A DNA stretch of 35,578 bases, taken from contig JANYHG010000225.1 in NCBI GenBank assembly GCA_025359165.1, forward strand, positions 1 to 35,578, in the 5' to 3' direction. Made by a program: the position numbers and the translations under genes. Positions within the stretch are counted from its first letter, which is position 1. Every line of letters begins with the position of its first letter. The stretch is from Hyphomicrobiaceae bacterium (lineage in GTDB: Bacteria > Pseudomonadota > Alphaproteobacteria > Rhizobiales > Hyphomicrobiaceae). Below are positions 23,656 to 31,850 of the stretch, piece by piece. The notes beneath the pieces were generated by a model that was not told where the DNA came from, ran no database searches, and worked only from the letters and a program-made list of their open reading frames with translations.

Positions 23656-24692
23656 TGCACCCCGAAGCGCCGAGCGACACGATCATCCAGGCCCTCGTCG
23701 ATCCCGCGTTGACGCTTGATCGGAGTTTGAATGTGCTGGACGCCAATGCTGCGGCACGTGACGTGTTCGGATGGGTCAGGCTGCGCCAGCATGTGTCTCA
23801 CACCTCGCGCCACCCCGAGTTGACGGCAGCCGTCGCCGATGCTCAACGCCTTCGCCAGCGCCGCACGTTCGTGCTCGATATGCGCACCCCGCTCGATCGC
23901 CGCCTGGAAGGCATCGTGACGCCGTTGAACGTCGAAGCCCGCGCCGACGATCAGGCAGCCTTCCTTATTTCGCTGCGCGATCTTACCGAGCAGGAGCGGC
24001 TGGCCTCCATGCGTGCCGATTTTGTCGCGAACGCCAGCCACGAATTGCGCACGCCGCTCGCCTCGCTCAAGGGCTTCATCGAAACGATGCAAGGGCCGGC
24101 GCGCACCGATGTGACGGCTCACGCTCGCTTTCTCGATATCATGAGCCAGCAGGCCGATCGCATGACACGGCTGATCGACGATCTCTTGTCGCTGAGCCGC
24201 ATCGAAATGCGCGCGCACATTCCGCCCAGTGCCACTGTCGACCTCAACGACATCGCGACCAGTGTCGTGGCGGCACTCGAACCGCAGGCGATGCTCGCGG
24301 GCGCGACAGTCGCCGTCCACAGACTGCAAGGCCGCGCAACAGTGCGTGGCGAGCACGACGAGCTGGTGCAGGCTATCCAGAACCTGGTCCAGAACGCCAT
24401 CAAGTACGGACGGGCGGGCGGCCGCGTCGACGTGCGGATCGGTGAAGAGAGCCCGGCCGCGCTCCGCTCGATCAGCATCAGCGATGACGGCCCCGGCATC
24501 GCGCCCGAGCACCTGCCGCGACTGACGGAGCGCTTCTATCGCGTCAGCGTCGCCTCGAGCCGAGATCGCGGCGGCACCGGTCTGGGGCTGGCCATCGTCA
24601 AGCATATCGTGACCCGCCATCGCGGCACGCTCGCCATCACGTCGAGCGTCGGTCGTGGTGCCACTTTCAAGATCACACTGCCGGCGGCCTAG
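23655..24692 (+). CDS. Soluble PhoR-like sensor histidine kinase
   Basis: Histidine kinase of 345 residues. It has a PAS-like N-terminal region (1–110; IIQALVDPALTLDRSLNVLDAN), the H-box FVANASHELRTPLASLKGF with His129, the N-box IQNLVQNAIKYG (Asn247), G1 SDDGPGIAP (276–284) and G2 GTGLGLAIVKHI (307–318). This architecture matches PhoR of alphaproteobacteria, which responds to phosphate limitation, but no transmembrane helix is present and no response regulator, pst or phoU gene is next to it. An in-frame TGA at 23646 rules out a longer N-terminus. So it is either a cytosolic orphan kinase or a PhoR that lost its membrane part. Confidence 0.88.
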   Translation: MHPEAPSDTIIQALVDPALTLDRSLNVLDANAAARDVFGWVRLRQHVSHTSRHPELTAAVADAQRLRQRRTFVLDMRTPLDRRLEGIVTPLNVEARADDQAAFLISLRDLTEQERLASMRADFVANASHELRTPLASLKGFIETMQGPARTDVTAHARFLDIMSQQADRMTRLIDDLLSLSRIEMRAHIPPSATVDLNDIATSVVAALEPQAMLAGATVAVHRLQGRATVRGEHDELVQAIQNLVQNAIKYGRAGGRVDVRIGEESPAALRSISISDDGPGIAPEHLPRLTERFYRVSVASSRDRGGTGLGLAIVKHIVTRHRGTLAITSSVGRGATFKITLPAA

Positions 24693-24724
24693 GGTCGTAC
24701 GCATGCCGGAAGCTGAGCTCCAGT

Positions 24725-25252
24725 TTACTCGCCCTTCAGCCGCTTGACGGCGGCACGGGCGGTGTCCTGCGCCCACTTGGTGTCGCCGAACGTCGCATCG
24801 GCTTCCAGCGCAGCATCGTAGTCGGCGCGAGCTTTCTTGAGGTTGCCGCTTTTCTCGTACAGCAGGCCGCGTGCAGTATAGGCGGCTGCATAATCGGAAT
24901 CGACATCCACCGCCCGCGTGTAGTTCTCGATGGCGGCCTTGTCGTCGCCAGTCATGAAGTAGGCGTTGCCACGATTGCTGTACGCCATCGCCAACCGTTT
25001 CGGTTTCAATGCGATGGCCGCTGTGAAGTCCTCTATGGCTCGGTCGTATTTTTGGCTTTCATACAGGTGCTGACCACGGTTGATGTGCGCGGCACCCCGT
25101 TGTTCGCGGCTCGATCCGCCATTCGTGATGATACGATCGCACGCCGCGAGTGCCGCCTCGCCGCGTTGCCCGTTGCAGTCCTCGAAGTCGTCGGCCCGAG
25201 CCGCCGAGCCGAGACTGACCAGCACTATGCCAGCGAGTGCGATGCGCAGCAT
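24725..25252 (-). CDS. Exported TPR-repeat protein
   Basis: The 175-residue protein (ATG 25252) has a signal peptide MLRIALAGIVLVSLGSAARA, a short Cys-containing segment (DCNGQRGEAALAACDRII), then about three tetratricopeptide repeats: HINRGQHLYESQKYDRAIEDF, YSNRGNAYFMTGDDKAAIEN and YTARGLLYEKSGNLKKARAD. TPR arrays are protein-interaction scaffolds; the periplasmic location follows from the signal peptide. A GGAGG lies about eleven bases upstream, rather far; the ATG at 25288 would extend the protein before the signal peptide and is less likely. It converges on the histidine kinase gene. Confidence 0.85.
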   Translation of the reverse strand: MLRIALAGIVLVSLGSAARADDFEDCNGQRGEAALAACDRIITNGGSSREQRGAAHINRGQHLYESQKYDRAIEDFTAAIALKPKRLAMAYSNRGNAYFMTGDDKAAIENYTRAVDVDSDYAAAYTARGLLYEKSGNLKKARADYDAALEADATFGDTKWAQDTARAAVKRLKGE

Positions 25253-25611
25253 TGACGCCCGAGCCTCCGGTAAAACGCGATCTGACAATGACTACGAAAC
25301 CCAAAAAGTCTCATATGCCGTAGCGGCACGCAACGTGCCGAGAGCATCGATCGGAGGAGTGAGGTATTCCGGTAACAGTCTGAGATGGTTAAGCTTTCAT
25401 GGACAGGAAGCAAAATGCGTCTGGAGTTGGCAGAGCCGTCAGCTGTGATATATGCAAGCCAGATCGGTGTGCACGGTATTGTCAGCACGTGCACCCCATT
25501 GGCGGTAGCTATCAATGTGATGGCCGCAGGCTCGACCGAATAATCGCTGGAACGCAGTAACTCAGGTCGCCCGACGGGTGTGATCGTAAAATACATGAAT
25601 AAAAACATCCA
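25253..25611. other. Intergenic region between TPR and ABC genes
   Basis: The 359-bp divergent gap contains no convincing gene. A seven-base inverted repeat CGGCACG / CGTGCCG with a three-base loop lies at 25324–25340 and may form a hairpin, but it has no T tract. Promoters for both flanking genes are expected here; I cannot place them. Confidence 0.5.
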
Positions 25612-26913
25612 ATGACTGATGTCGTCATCCGGGCCGAGGGGCTGGGCAAAAGCTATTTGATCGGTCATCAGGCCAAACGCGAACCCAATCCGACGCTTCG
25701 TGAAGTCTTGTCGCGAACTGCAAGCGGGCTCGTGCGCTCGGCCTCCGACATGGCGCGCGGGCGTCAGCTGGTCGGTGGCGACAGCGTCGAAGAGTTCTGG
25801 GCGCTGAAGGACGTCTCGTTCGAGATCAATCGCGGCGACGTCGTCGGCATCATCGGCCGCAACGGTGCCGGCAAATCTACGCTGCTCAAGATCCTTTCAC
25901 GCATCACCGAACCGTCGGAGGGTCGCGTCTCGATCAAAGGCCGCGTCGCGAGCTTGCTGGAGGTCGGTACGGGCTTTCATCCCGAGTTGAGCGGGCGGGA
26001 AAACATTTTCCTCAACGGCGCCATTCTCGGCATGACGCGGGCCGAGATCCGCCGCAAGTTCGACGAGATCGTCGCCTTCGCCGAGGTCGAGAAATTTCTC
26101 GATACGCCGGTCAAACGCTATTCGTCGGGAATGTACGTGCGGCTGGCGTTCGCGGTTGCAGCGCACCTCGAACCCGAAATCCTGGTCGTCGATGAAGTGC
26201 TGGCCGTGGGCGATGCCGAATTCCAGAAAAAATGCCTCGGCAAAATGAGCGAAGTCGCCAGCCAAGGCCGCACCGTGCTGTTCGTCAGCCACCAGCTCGG
26301 ATCAGTGGCAGATCTCTGCCAACGCTGCATCTTGTTGCGCGACGGCGGTATTGCGTCGGTCGGCAGCGTTTCGAGTGTAGTTCAAGAATATTTAAGCGAA
26401 ACGGCAACGGAGTTCCGCCCGAACACCTTGAGCTCTGAAGCCGCCGCAGCGTTATTCAGCGTCACAGCATTTGACGCGACCGGTTCTGTAAAGACGGTCT
26501 TCGACTCCAGTGAAGACATTCACGTTTCTTTCGAATTTGTCGTTCAACACAAAACGGAACCTTTTCGCGTCGGTTTACGAGTCGTTTCTCAATCGCATGG
26601 CGATGTGCTGACAAGTTCTGAAACTGATTCTCTGACATTGATACGACGCGAGGTCGGGAAGTTTCGCAGCCGGTGTACGCTTCCGAAAAACTTTTTAAGT
26701 CCGGGAACGTACACATTGTGCATCGCAGCGGATATCCCAATGAATGAAATACTATTCAACGAGCGAGATGTTTTCGCTTTTACGGTCACACCCATCGGTG
26801 CCGCGGGTTCCGACATTAGGACGGGGGTCGTGCGGCCCATATTGGACTGGGAGCGGTTGAATACGGTTGGCGTGGCGGGTTCCGGTATCCAGAGAGCTGA
26901 AAACGCGTCTTGA
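25612..26913 (+). CDS. Polysaccharide-export ABC ATPase, Wzt-like
   Basis: ABC ATPase of 433 residues. Walker A GRNGAGKST is at 82–90, the signature motif YSSGM at 170–174 and Walker B ILVVDE at 190–195 with LAVGD after it; these match the TagH/Wzt/RfbE subgroup that energises export of O-antigen or capsule. Residues about 270–420 form a C-terminal beta-rich domain like the Wzt carbohydrate-binding domain, which reads the end of the glycan chain. The partner permease (Wzm/TagG) is not beside it. Its stop overlaps the next start by 4 bp. The C-terminal half is visibly less GC-rich (about 45% on line 26701–26760, against 65% on line 25801–25860), suggesting that this end was exchanged. Confidence 0.93.
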   Translation: MTDVVIRAEGLGKSYLIGHQAKREPNPTLREVLSRTASGLVRSASDMARGRQLVGGDSVEEFWALKDVSFEINRGDVVGIIGRNGAGKSTLLKILSRITEPSEGRVSIKGRVASLLEVGTGFHPELSGRENIFLNGAILGMTRAEIRRKFDEIVAFAEVEKFLDTPVKRYSSGMYVRLAFAVAAHLEPEILVVDEVLAVGDAEFQKKCLGKMSEVASQGRTVLFVSHQLGSVADLCQRCILLRDGGIASVGSVSSVVQEYLSETATEFRPNTLSSEAAAALFSVTAFDATGSVKTVFDSSEDIHVSFEFVVQHKTEPFRVGLRVVSQSHGDVLTSSETDSLTLIRREVGKFRSRCTLPKNFLSPGTYTLCIAADIPMNEILFNERDVFAFTVTPIGAAGSDIRTGVVRPILDWERLNTVGVAGSGIQRAENAS

Positions 26914-27929
26914 ATGTCAAAGCCAAATCCCCGGTTGCGGGACCGCTGATGCCCCCTCCAGAGGTTTCCCCCACGGTCTCGATCATTGTCAACGTCTACA
27001 ACGGCGAGCGTTACGTCGCGGAGTGCCTCGACAGTATCCTTGCGCTGGCGGGTGACGTTCGGCCCGAGGTGGTGGTCATTGACGATGCATCCACGGACGG
27101 CACCGGCAATATCCTGGCGCGCTACCGGCATCCGCAAATCACCATCGTCAGCAACGAAAAGAACATTGGTGCTGCCGCGTCCATCGATCGCGCGTTCGAG
27201 CACGTCCATGGCGAGTTCGTGGCGCGCATCGATTACGACGATCGTTACCATCAGAATTTTCTCGTCGACTCGCTCGCAGCGCTGCAGGCGTATCCGGACG
27301 CGGCGTTCGTCTGCGCTAACGTGATGATGATCGATCCGGAGGGACGTCAGAGTGTCGTCGCCGGACCGTACGAATATGGCGAAGACCCGGGTTGCGAGGA
27401 TCGCTTCCGTTCGATGCTGACGCGGCACTTCGTGACGGCCCCGACGATCCTCGGCCGCACCAGCCATTGGCGTCGCGCGATCCCGATCCCCGCCGCTATG
27501 AACTTCTGCGATTGGTATATGAATTTGACAATGGCGGAGGCGGCACCGGTCGTCGTGCTCGATAAGGTGACAGCGGACTATCGGGTGCACCCGCTCGGCA
27601 TGCACGCGACGAAGATCGCTGACGGAATGGGCGAACGCGTCACGTTTCAGGTGCTCGACCGTTTCCTCGACGCATCTCCGCGCAAAGCCGAACTTGCCGT
27701 GCATGCGTCCCGTATACGCGCCGCACATTTTGCCGACTGGGGCGACAAGTATTTCGGCGCCGGTCTCGATGACCACGCACTGAGGTGTTACAAATCAGCG
27801 CTCGCCAGCGACCTCGCGCTACTATGGCGAGGCCGCTTCCAGCATCGCCTCGCCGGCTTAATAGCGGGACGTGACCGCTACGACCGCGTCAAGCGCTTCG
27901 CCCGCCGGTTGTTGGCGAGTTCCAGGTAG
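26910..27929 (+). CDS. Glycosyltransferase family 2
   Basis: GT-A fold glycosyltransferase of 339 residues. The N-terminal domain has VSIIVNVYNGERYVAECLDSI, the nucleotide-binding VVVIDDASTDGT (DD at 58–59), NEKNIGAAASID and the metal-binding acidic run RIDYDD (about 106–111). The C-terminal 100 residues are helical and basic. I take TTG 26910, which overlaps the ABC ATPase stop (TTGA) and implies translational coupling; ATG 26949 would also work. It probably adds a sugar to the glycan exported by the ABC ATPase product. Donor and acceptor cannot be told. Confidence 0.9.
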   Translation: MNVKAKSPVAGPLMPPPEVSPTVSIIVNVYNGERYVAECLDSILALAGDVRPEVVVIDDASTDGTGNILARYRHPQITIVSNEKNIGAAASIDRAFEHVHGEFVARIDYDDRYHQNFLVDSLAALQAYPDAAFVCANVMMIDPEGRQSVVAGPYEYGEDPGCEDRFRSMLTRHFVTAPTILGRTSHWRRAIPIPAAMNFCDWYMNLTMAEAAPVVVLDKVTADYRVHPLGMHATKIADGMGERVTFQVLDRFLDASPRKAELAVHASRIRAAHFADWGDKYFGAGLDDHALRCYKSALASDLALLWRGRFQHRLAGLIAGRDRYDRVKRFARRLLASSR

Positions 27930-27935
27930 CTCACG

Positions 27936-28589
27936 CTAATCGGCGTGTGCGCGGAGCGTTTTCTTTTCCATCGCGGGGCAGCCGGCGACCATCGTTTGTG
28001 CCGTCACATTTTTGATGACGGTTGCGCCGGCGGCGACAATGGCACCGGCGCCGATTTCGATTTTGGGAATGACGGTCGCACCCGAGCAGACGAACGCGTC
28101 GCGACGGCAGACGACGGTTCCGGCCAACGTCGCGCCCGGCCCGATCTGCACATTGTCTTCGAGGGTGCAGTCGTGATCGACGCTGGCGCCGGTGTTGACG
28201 ATGGTAAACCGCCCTATGCGCGCGCCGGTGCCGATGATCGCACCGGCCAGCACGACGCTGCCGGCACCAATCGTCACGTCGGAGGCGATGATGGCGCTCG
28301 GGTGGATCATCGTTGCAAGTTCGCCGTCCTGCGCCAGCACCAATTCCGCGAATGCGCGCCTGAAACGATGATCGCCGATGCCGACCGCGAAGCGATGTGT
28401 GCCGATGTACTTCGGGATGAGCGCCCGGACGGGACCTTCGACGTGCAGCCCTGACGGCGCGGCGGCAAAATCATCGTCGAGAAAGACGGCCACGGACTGT
28501 CCGCAGGCCCGCGCCGTGTCCGCAATGACACGCGCATGCCCTCCGCGGCCGATGACAACGAGTGGTAGGTAGGCAGTGGGGTTCGCCAC
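27936..28589 (-). CDS. NeuD/PglD-like sugar O- or N-acyltransferase
   Basis: Left-handed beta-helix acyltransferase of 217 residues. The N-terminal Rossmann-like domain carries VIGRGGHARVIADTA (12–26), and from about residue 95 there are hexapeptide repeats (IHPSAIIASDVTIGAGSVV and following). The catalytic His139 sits in ASVDHDC, as in PglD. Family members acetylate UDP-4-amino-sugars or sialic acids. The start is GTG 28589 with GAGG six bases upstream. It is divergent from the aminotransferase gene by 47 bp, so the two genes of one likely pathway are driven from a shared promoter region. It converges on the GT2 gene with a 6-bp gap. Confidence 0.92.
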   Translation of the reverse strand: MANPTAYLPLVVIGRGGHARVIADTARACGQSVAVFLDDDFAAAPSGLHVEGPVRALIPKYIGTHRFAVGIGDHRFRRAFAELVLAQDGELATMIHPSAIIASDVTIGAGSVVLAGAIIGTGARIGRFTIVNTGASVDHDCTLEDNVQIGPGATLAGTVVCRRDAFVCSGATVIPKIEIGAGAIVAAGATVIKNVTAQTMVAGCPAMEKKTLRAHAD

Positions 28590-28636
28590 AGGTAACCTCG
28601 GCTGACGAAAGACAACGCATCTGCAAGGGTCTTAGT

Positions 28637-29812
28637 ATGACTGTCACACCACCGCAAACTCGAGACGCGCCCGTCTTTACCAAGGCGCTCGAAATCGTCA
28701 GGCCGACCTTTCCACCGATGGAAGGCGTTCTAGCGGAATTGGCACGATGCATGGCTGCGGGGCAGGTCACCAATAACGGCCGGTGGGTGCAGGAATTCGA
28801 ACGTCAGCTGACGGCCTATCTCGGGGTGCCGACGATCGTGTTCAACAACGGGCAAATGGCCTTGATGACCATGATCCGCGCGGCCGGCATAACAGGCGGC
28901 GAAGTGATCGTGCCGTCGCTCACGTTCGCCGCGACCGCGCATGCCGCGAAATGGTCCGGGGCCGAGGTCGTTTTCTGCGACATCAAAGATGATCGCACTT
29001 ATGTGATCGACCCCGACGACGTCGAGCGTAAAATCACCGAGCGAACGGTCGCCATCCTGCCGGTCGACCCTTACGGCATCGCGTGCGACTATGAAGCGCT
29101 GGCCAAAATCGCGAAGAAGCACAAGCTGAAATTGCTCTACGACAGCGCCCCGTCGTTCGGCACCAAGGTCGGCGGCAAACCCGTCGGCGGTTTCGGCGAT
29201 GCGCAGATATTCTCGTTTCATGCGACCAAGGCTTTCAACACGATGGAAGGCGGCTGTCTTTGCACGCACGATGCAGCGCTGATGGAGCAGGCGAAAGTGA
29301 TCCGCAACTTTGGGCAGACCGGCGGCGGTGACTGTTCGGTTCCGGGCCTGAACGGCAAGATGATGGAACTGTGCGCGCTGCTGGGGATTGAGCAACTCAA
29401 GACGTTCGACGCCGCAGCCGCGACGCGGGGACGGTCGGCGGCGCGGATCATCGAAGGCTTGTCGCCGATATCAGGTCTTTCTGTGGGGCGCGCGCCGGCT
29501 GGGCAACAACCGATTTGGCTATATTTGCCGGTGGAGGTGCAACCAGACCGCTTCGGCTGCGATCGCGACGCCTTGGCCGATCTTCTGGCACGGCAAAATT
29601 TGAATGTACGCAAATATTACAGTCCCGCCTGCCACGAGATGACAGCCTACCATCGCCCCTCCGGTAATCCATCGTTGCCGGTCAGCGAACGGATAACGCG
29701 TAATGTCATCGCGTTGCCGATTTACAATGATATGACGCCAGACGAATGTAACGGGATCGTCGAAGCATTTCGGCGTGTCGCAAAACAGGCTGGTCAAGAT
29801 GCCGGGTCATGA
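28637..29812 (+). CDS. DegT/DnrJ/EryC1 sugar aminotransferase
   Basis: Fold-type I PLP aminotransferase of 391 residues. The PLP-binding Lys198 is in SFHATKAFNTMEGG, Asp169 (LLYDSAPSFG) contacts the pyridine nitrogen, and TNNGRWVQEFE and FNNGQMALM form the substrate and phosphate-binding regions. The family transfers an amino group to a 4-keto (or 3-keto) nucleotide sugar. With the NeuD-like acyltransferase and the SDR next door, a C4-acylamino sugar pathway is likely (inference). ATG 28637 has AAGGG eight bases upstream. The frame is open to 28562 but that extension overlaps the acyltransferase gene. Confidence 0.93.
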   Translation: MTVTPPQTRDAPVFTKALEIVRPTFPPMEGVLAELARCMAAGQVTNNGRWVQEFERQLTAYLGVPTIVFNNGQMALMTMIRAAGITGGEVIVPSLTFAATAHAAKWSGAEVVFCDIKDDRTYVIDPDDVERKITERTVAILPVDPYGIACDYEALAKIAKKHKLKLLYDSAPSFGTKVGGKPVGGFGDAQIFSFHATKAFNTMEGGCLCTHDAALMEQAKVIRNFGQTGGGDCSVPGLNGKMMELCALLGIEQLKTFDAAAATRGRSAARIIEGLSPISGLSVGRAPAGQQPIWLYLPVEVQPDRFGCDRDALADLLARQNLNVRKYYSPACHEMTAYHRPSGNPSLPVSERITRNVIALPIYNDMTPDECNGIVEAFRRVAKQAGQDAGS

Positions 29813-29850
29813 TTGCCGCACGCATAGACACAGGACCGAGTAGAGCGATT

Positions 29851-30879
29851 ATGAAAAAAGTACTTGTTACGGGCGCTGGCGGCTATGTCGGTATTCCCCT
29901 CTGTCGGGAACTGCTGGCGCGCGGTTGGCACGTCACCGCGCTCGATCGTTATTTTTTCGGCACGGATAAGCTCGGCGATCTCTCGGCTAATCCGAATTTC
30001 AAATTGGTCATGGCCGATATCCGGCGCGTCGATGCCGCGTGGTTCAAGGGCATGGATGGCGTCATCGATCTCGCCGGCCTCAGCAACGACCTGTCCGCCG
30101 AGATCGATCCGGAGTTGACGCGAAGCGTGAACTTCGAGGGTGGCGCAGTTCTCGCCAAGGAGGCGCACCGCGCCGGCGTGCGTCGTTACGTTTACGCAAG
30201 CTCCGCCTCGGTCTATGGACACGGCGCTAAAACCAATCTCGTCGAAACCGACGAATGCCGCCCGCAGACGCTCTATGCGCAAAGCAAACTGCACGTCGAA
30301 CAGCAACTGCACGCGCTGAAAGGCAAGAATTTCGAACCGGTCATCTTCCGCAATGCGACGATATTCGGCCTGGCGCCGCGCATGCGCTTCGACCTCGCTA
30401 TCAACATCATGACGCTGCGTGCCTGGAAAGATCGCGTCATCTACATCATGGGTGGCGGCGCGCAGTGGCGGCCGTTCATTCACGTCAACGACGTGGTGCG
30501 TGTCATGGTGCAGGGCCTCGAGGCGGACGCATCGATCGTGGCGGGCGAAGTGTTCAACGCTGGTGACGAAGGCATGAACTATCAGATCAGCCAGCTTGCC
30601 CAGTTCGTGCTCGACGTGATCCCGAACGTCAAGGTGCACAACATTCCCGACGATCCCGATAAGCGGACGTACAACCTGTCGTTCGCCAAGATCAAGGACC
30701 GGTTGGGCTTCGAGGCCAAAACGCGTGTCCACGAAGGGATCGTGGAAATCAAGCAGGCGCTCGATCGCGGCCTGGTGTCAGGCGACGACCCCACGGGGTA
30801 TACGTTGCAGTGGTATCGATCGCTGATCGATTGGGACAAGCGCATTGAGACGCTGCGTATCGACGGCAAACTTCTGTAA
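29851..30879 (+). CDS. NAD-dependent sugar epimerase/dehydratase (extended SDR)
   Basis: The 342-residue protein has GAGGYVG (8–14), DLAGLSND, the catalytic Ser in YASSASVYG (115–123) and Tyr142-x-x-x-Lys146 in LYAQSK, as in UDP-sugar 4-epimerases and 4,6-dehydratases. Which reaction it performs is not certain; the absence of a clear Asp-Glu dehydratase pair beside the Ser favours epimerase or reductase. The ATG at 29809 overlaps the aminotransferase stop (ATGA) and would add 14 residues; ATG 29851 begins the Rossmann strand directly, and I chose it. Either way it is cotranscribed with the aminotransferase. Confidence 0.9.
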   Translation: MKKVLVTGAGGYVGIPLCRELLARGWHVTALDRYFFGTDKLGDLSANPNFKLVMADIRRVDAAWFKGMDGVIDLAGLSNDLSAEIDPELTRSVNFEGGAVLAKEAHRAGVRRYVYASSASVYGHGAKTNLVETDECRPQTLYAQSKLHVEQQLHALKGKNFEPVIFRNATIFGLAPRMRFDLAINIMTLRAWKDRVIYIMGGGAQWRPFIHVNDVVRVMVQGLEADASIVAGEVFNAGDEGMNYQISQLAQFVLDVIPNVKVHNIPDDPDKRTYNLSFAKIKDRLGFEAKTRVHEGIVEIKQALDRGLVSGDDPTGYTLQWYRSLIDWDKRIETLRIDGKLL

Positions 30880-30890
30880 GGCGTACTGTT

Positions 30891-30985
30891 GTAGCAAGGT
30901 TGGGTCGAACGCTTCGGCGCGACGCAACTTTGCTTGGATGAGTAAGCTACGTCGGGTAGCAAGAAAAAAGGTTGACCCACCTACC
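30891..30985. repeat. Imperfect palindrome, copy 2 of a dispersed element
   Basis: The left arm holds GGTTGGGTCG and GCGCGACGCAAC; the right arm holds GTCGGGTAGC and GGTTGACCCACCTAC. The right arm lines up with that of the copy at 16082–16174, including the terminal CCTAC. It again lies where two genes converge, here the SDR gene and psd. Confidence 0.75.
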
Positions 30986-31024
30986 CGCAGGCCATTTGTT
31001 TCGTTCACAGGCCGGTTTTCAGCC

Positions 31025-31750
31025 TCAGACGACGCGAGCTTCGCGTTCGGGTTCGCTGGACTTCAAGTCGGCCAGAACTGTTTCGCCGCCGACGGCACGC
31101 TGGCCGACCGCCACCAGACAGCCATGGCCCGGTGGCAGGAACACGTCGACGCGGCTGCCGAAGCGGATCAGGCCGAAGCGCTCGCCCGTCCCGATCGTCG
31201 CGCCTTCTTTGGCAAAGGTGACAATCCGGCGGGCGATCAGGCCGGCGATCTGCACACACGCCACGTCCTGCCCCGCCGGCGTCGAAATCACGATCGAGCG
31301 CCGCTCGTTTTCTTCGCTGGCCTTGTCGAGCGCAGCGTTGAGAAACGCACCCGGCACATAGATGGATTTGGTGATGCGACCCGGCACGGGCGCACGATTG
31401 ATGTGCACGTCGAACACCGACAGGAAGATCGAAATGCGCACGCGTTCGTCAGATCCAAGACCCAGTTCTGCAGGCGGCATCATGCGTTCGATCGACGAGA
31501 CGCGACCGTCGGCAGGTGAGATGACGAGGCCGTCGCGCATCGGCGTCACGCGTGCGGGATCGCGGAAGAAGTAGGCGATGTAGACCGTCAGCAGCAGCGC
31601 CACATAGGCCAGCAGCGAGAACGGCAACATCAACCACAAAAACAGCGTCACCAACGCCGCCGGCACGAGGAACTTGTAGCTGTCCGGATGTACCGGCGCC
31701 ATGTTCTCCATGATCGTGTCGAGCAGGCTGTGGCGCGGTGACTGAGACAA
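31025..31750 (-). CDS. psd: Phosphatidylserine decarboxylase proenzyme, short form
   Basis: Psd converts phosphatidylserine to phosphatidylethanolamine at the inner membrane and self-cleaves to make its pyruvoyl cofactor. The 241-residue protein has two adjacent hydrophobic segments (27–62), FFRDPAR, PADGRV (Asp81), SVFDVHINR (His116) and the processing site RFGSR, with Ser199 as the future pyruvoyl residue; the FGS form is typical of the short alphaproteobacterial/archaeal-type enzyme. The start is TTG 31750 with GGAG eight bases upstream. In related bacteria pssA usually follows; here the gene is followed by the palindrome and a converging SDR gene. Confidence 0.94.
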   Translation of the reverse strand: MSQSPRHSLLDTIMENMAPVHPDSYKFLVPAALVTLFLWLMLPFSLLAYVALLLTVYIAYFFRDPARVTPMRDGLVISPADGRVSSIERMMPPAELGLGSDERVRISIFLSVFDVHINRAPVPGRITKSIYVPGAFLNAALDKASEENERRSIVISTPAGQDVACVQIAGLIARRIVTFAKEGATIGTGERFGLIRFGSRVDVFLPPGHGCLVAVGQRAVGGETVLADLKSSEPEREARVV

Positions 31751-31771
31751 CGGGAAGCTCCAGAAATTTTG

Positions 31772-31837
31772 GGAGTAGGAAGTAGGGAGCAGGGAGTTCT
31801 CCCACTCAATTCGCTATTCGCAACTCGCTATTCGCTA
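31772..31837. repeat. Two adjacent heptamer arrays upstream of psd
   Basis: The first array (31772–31796) reads GGAGTAG, GAAGTAG, GGAGCAG, GGAG. The second (31810–31837) reads TTCGCTA, TTCGCAA, CTCGCTA, TTCGCTA. A small hairpin GGGAG-TT-CTCCC (31792–31803) lies between them. Both have period seven but unrelated sequence. Confidence 0.9.
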
Positions 31838-31850
31838 ATGCACTCCGACG

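Noticed and set aside
23043-24776. 577-codon minus-strand frame
   Set aside because: It lies antisense to the Lrp regulator and the histidine kinase, both with clear motifs.
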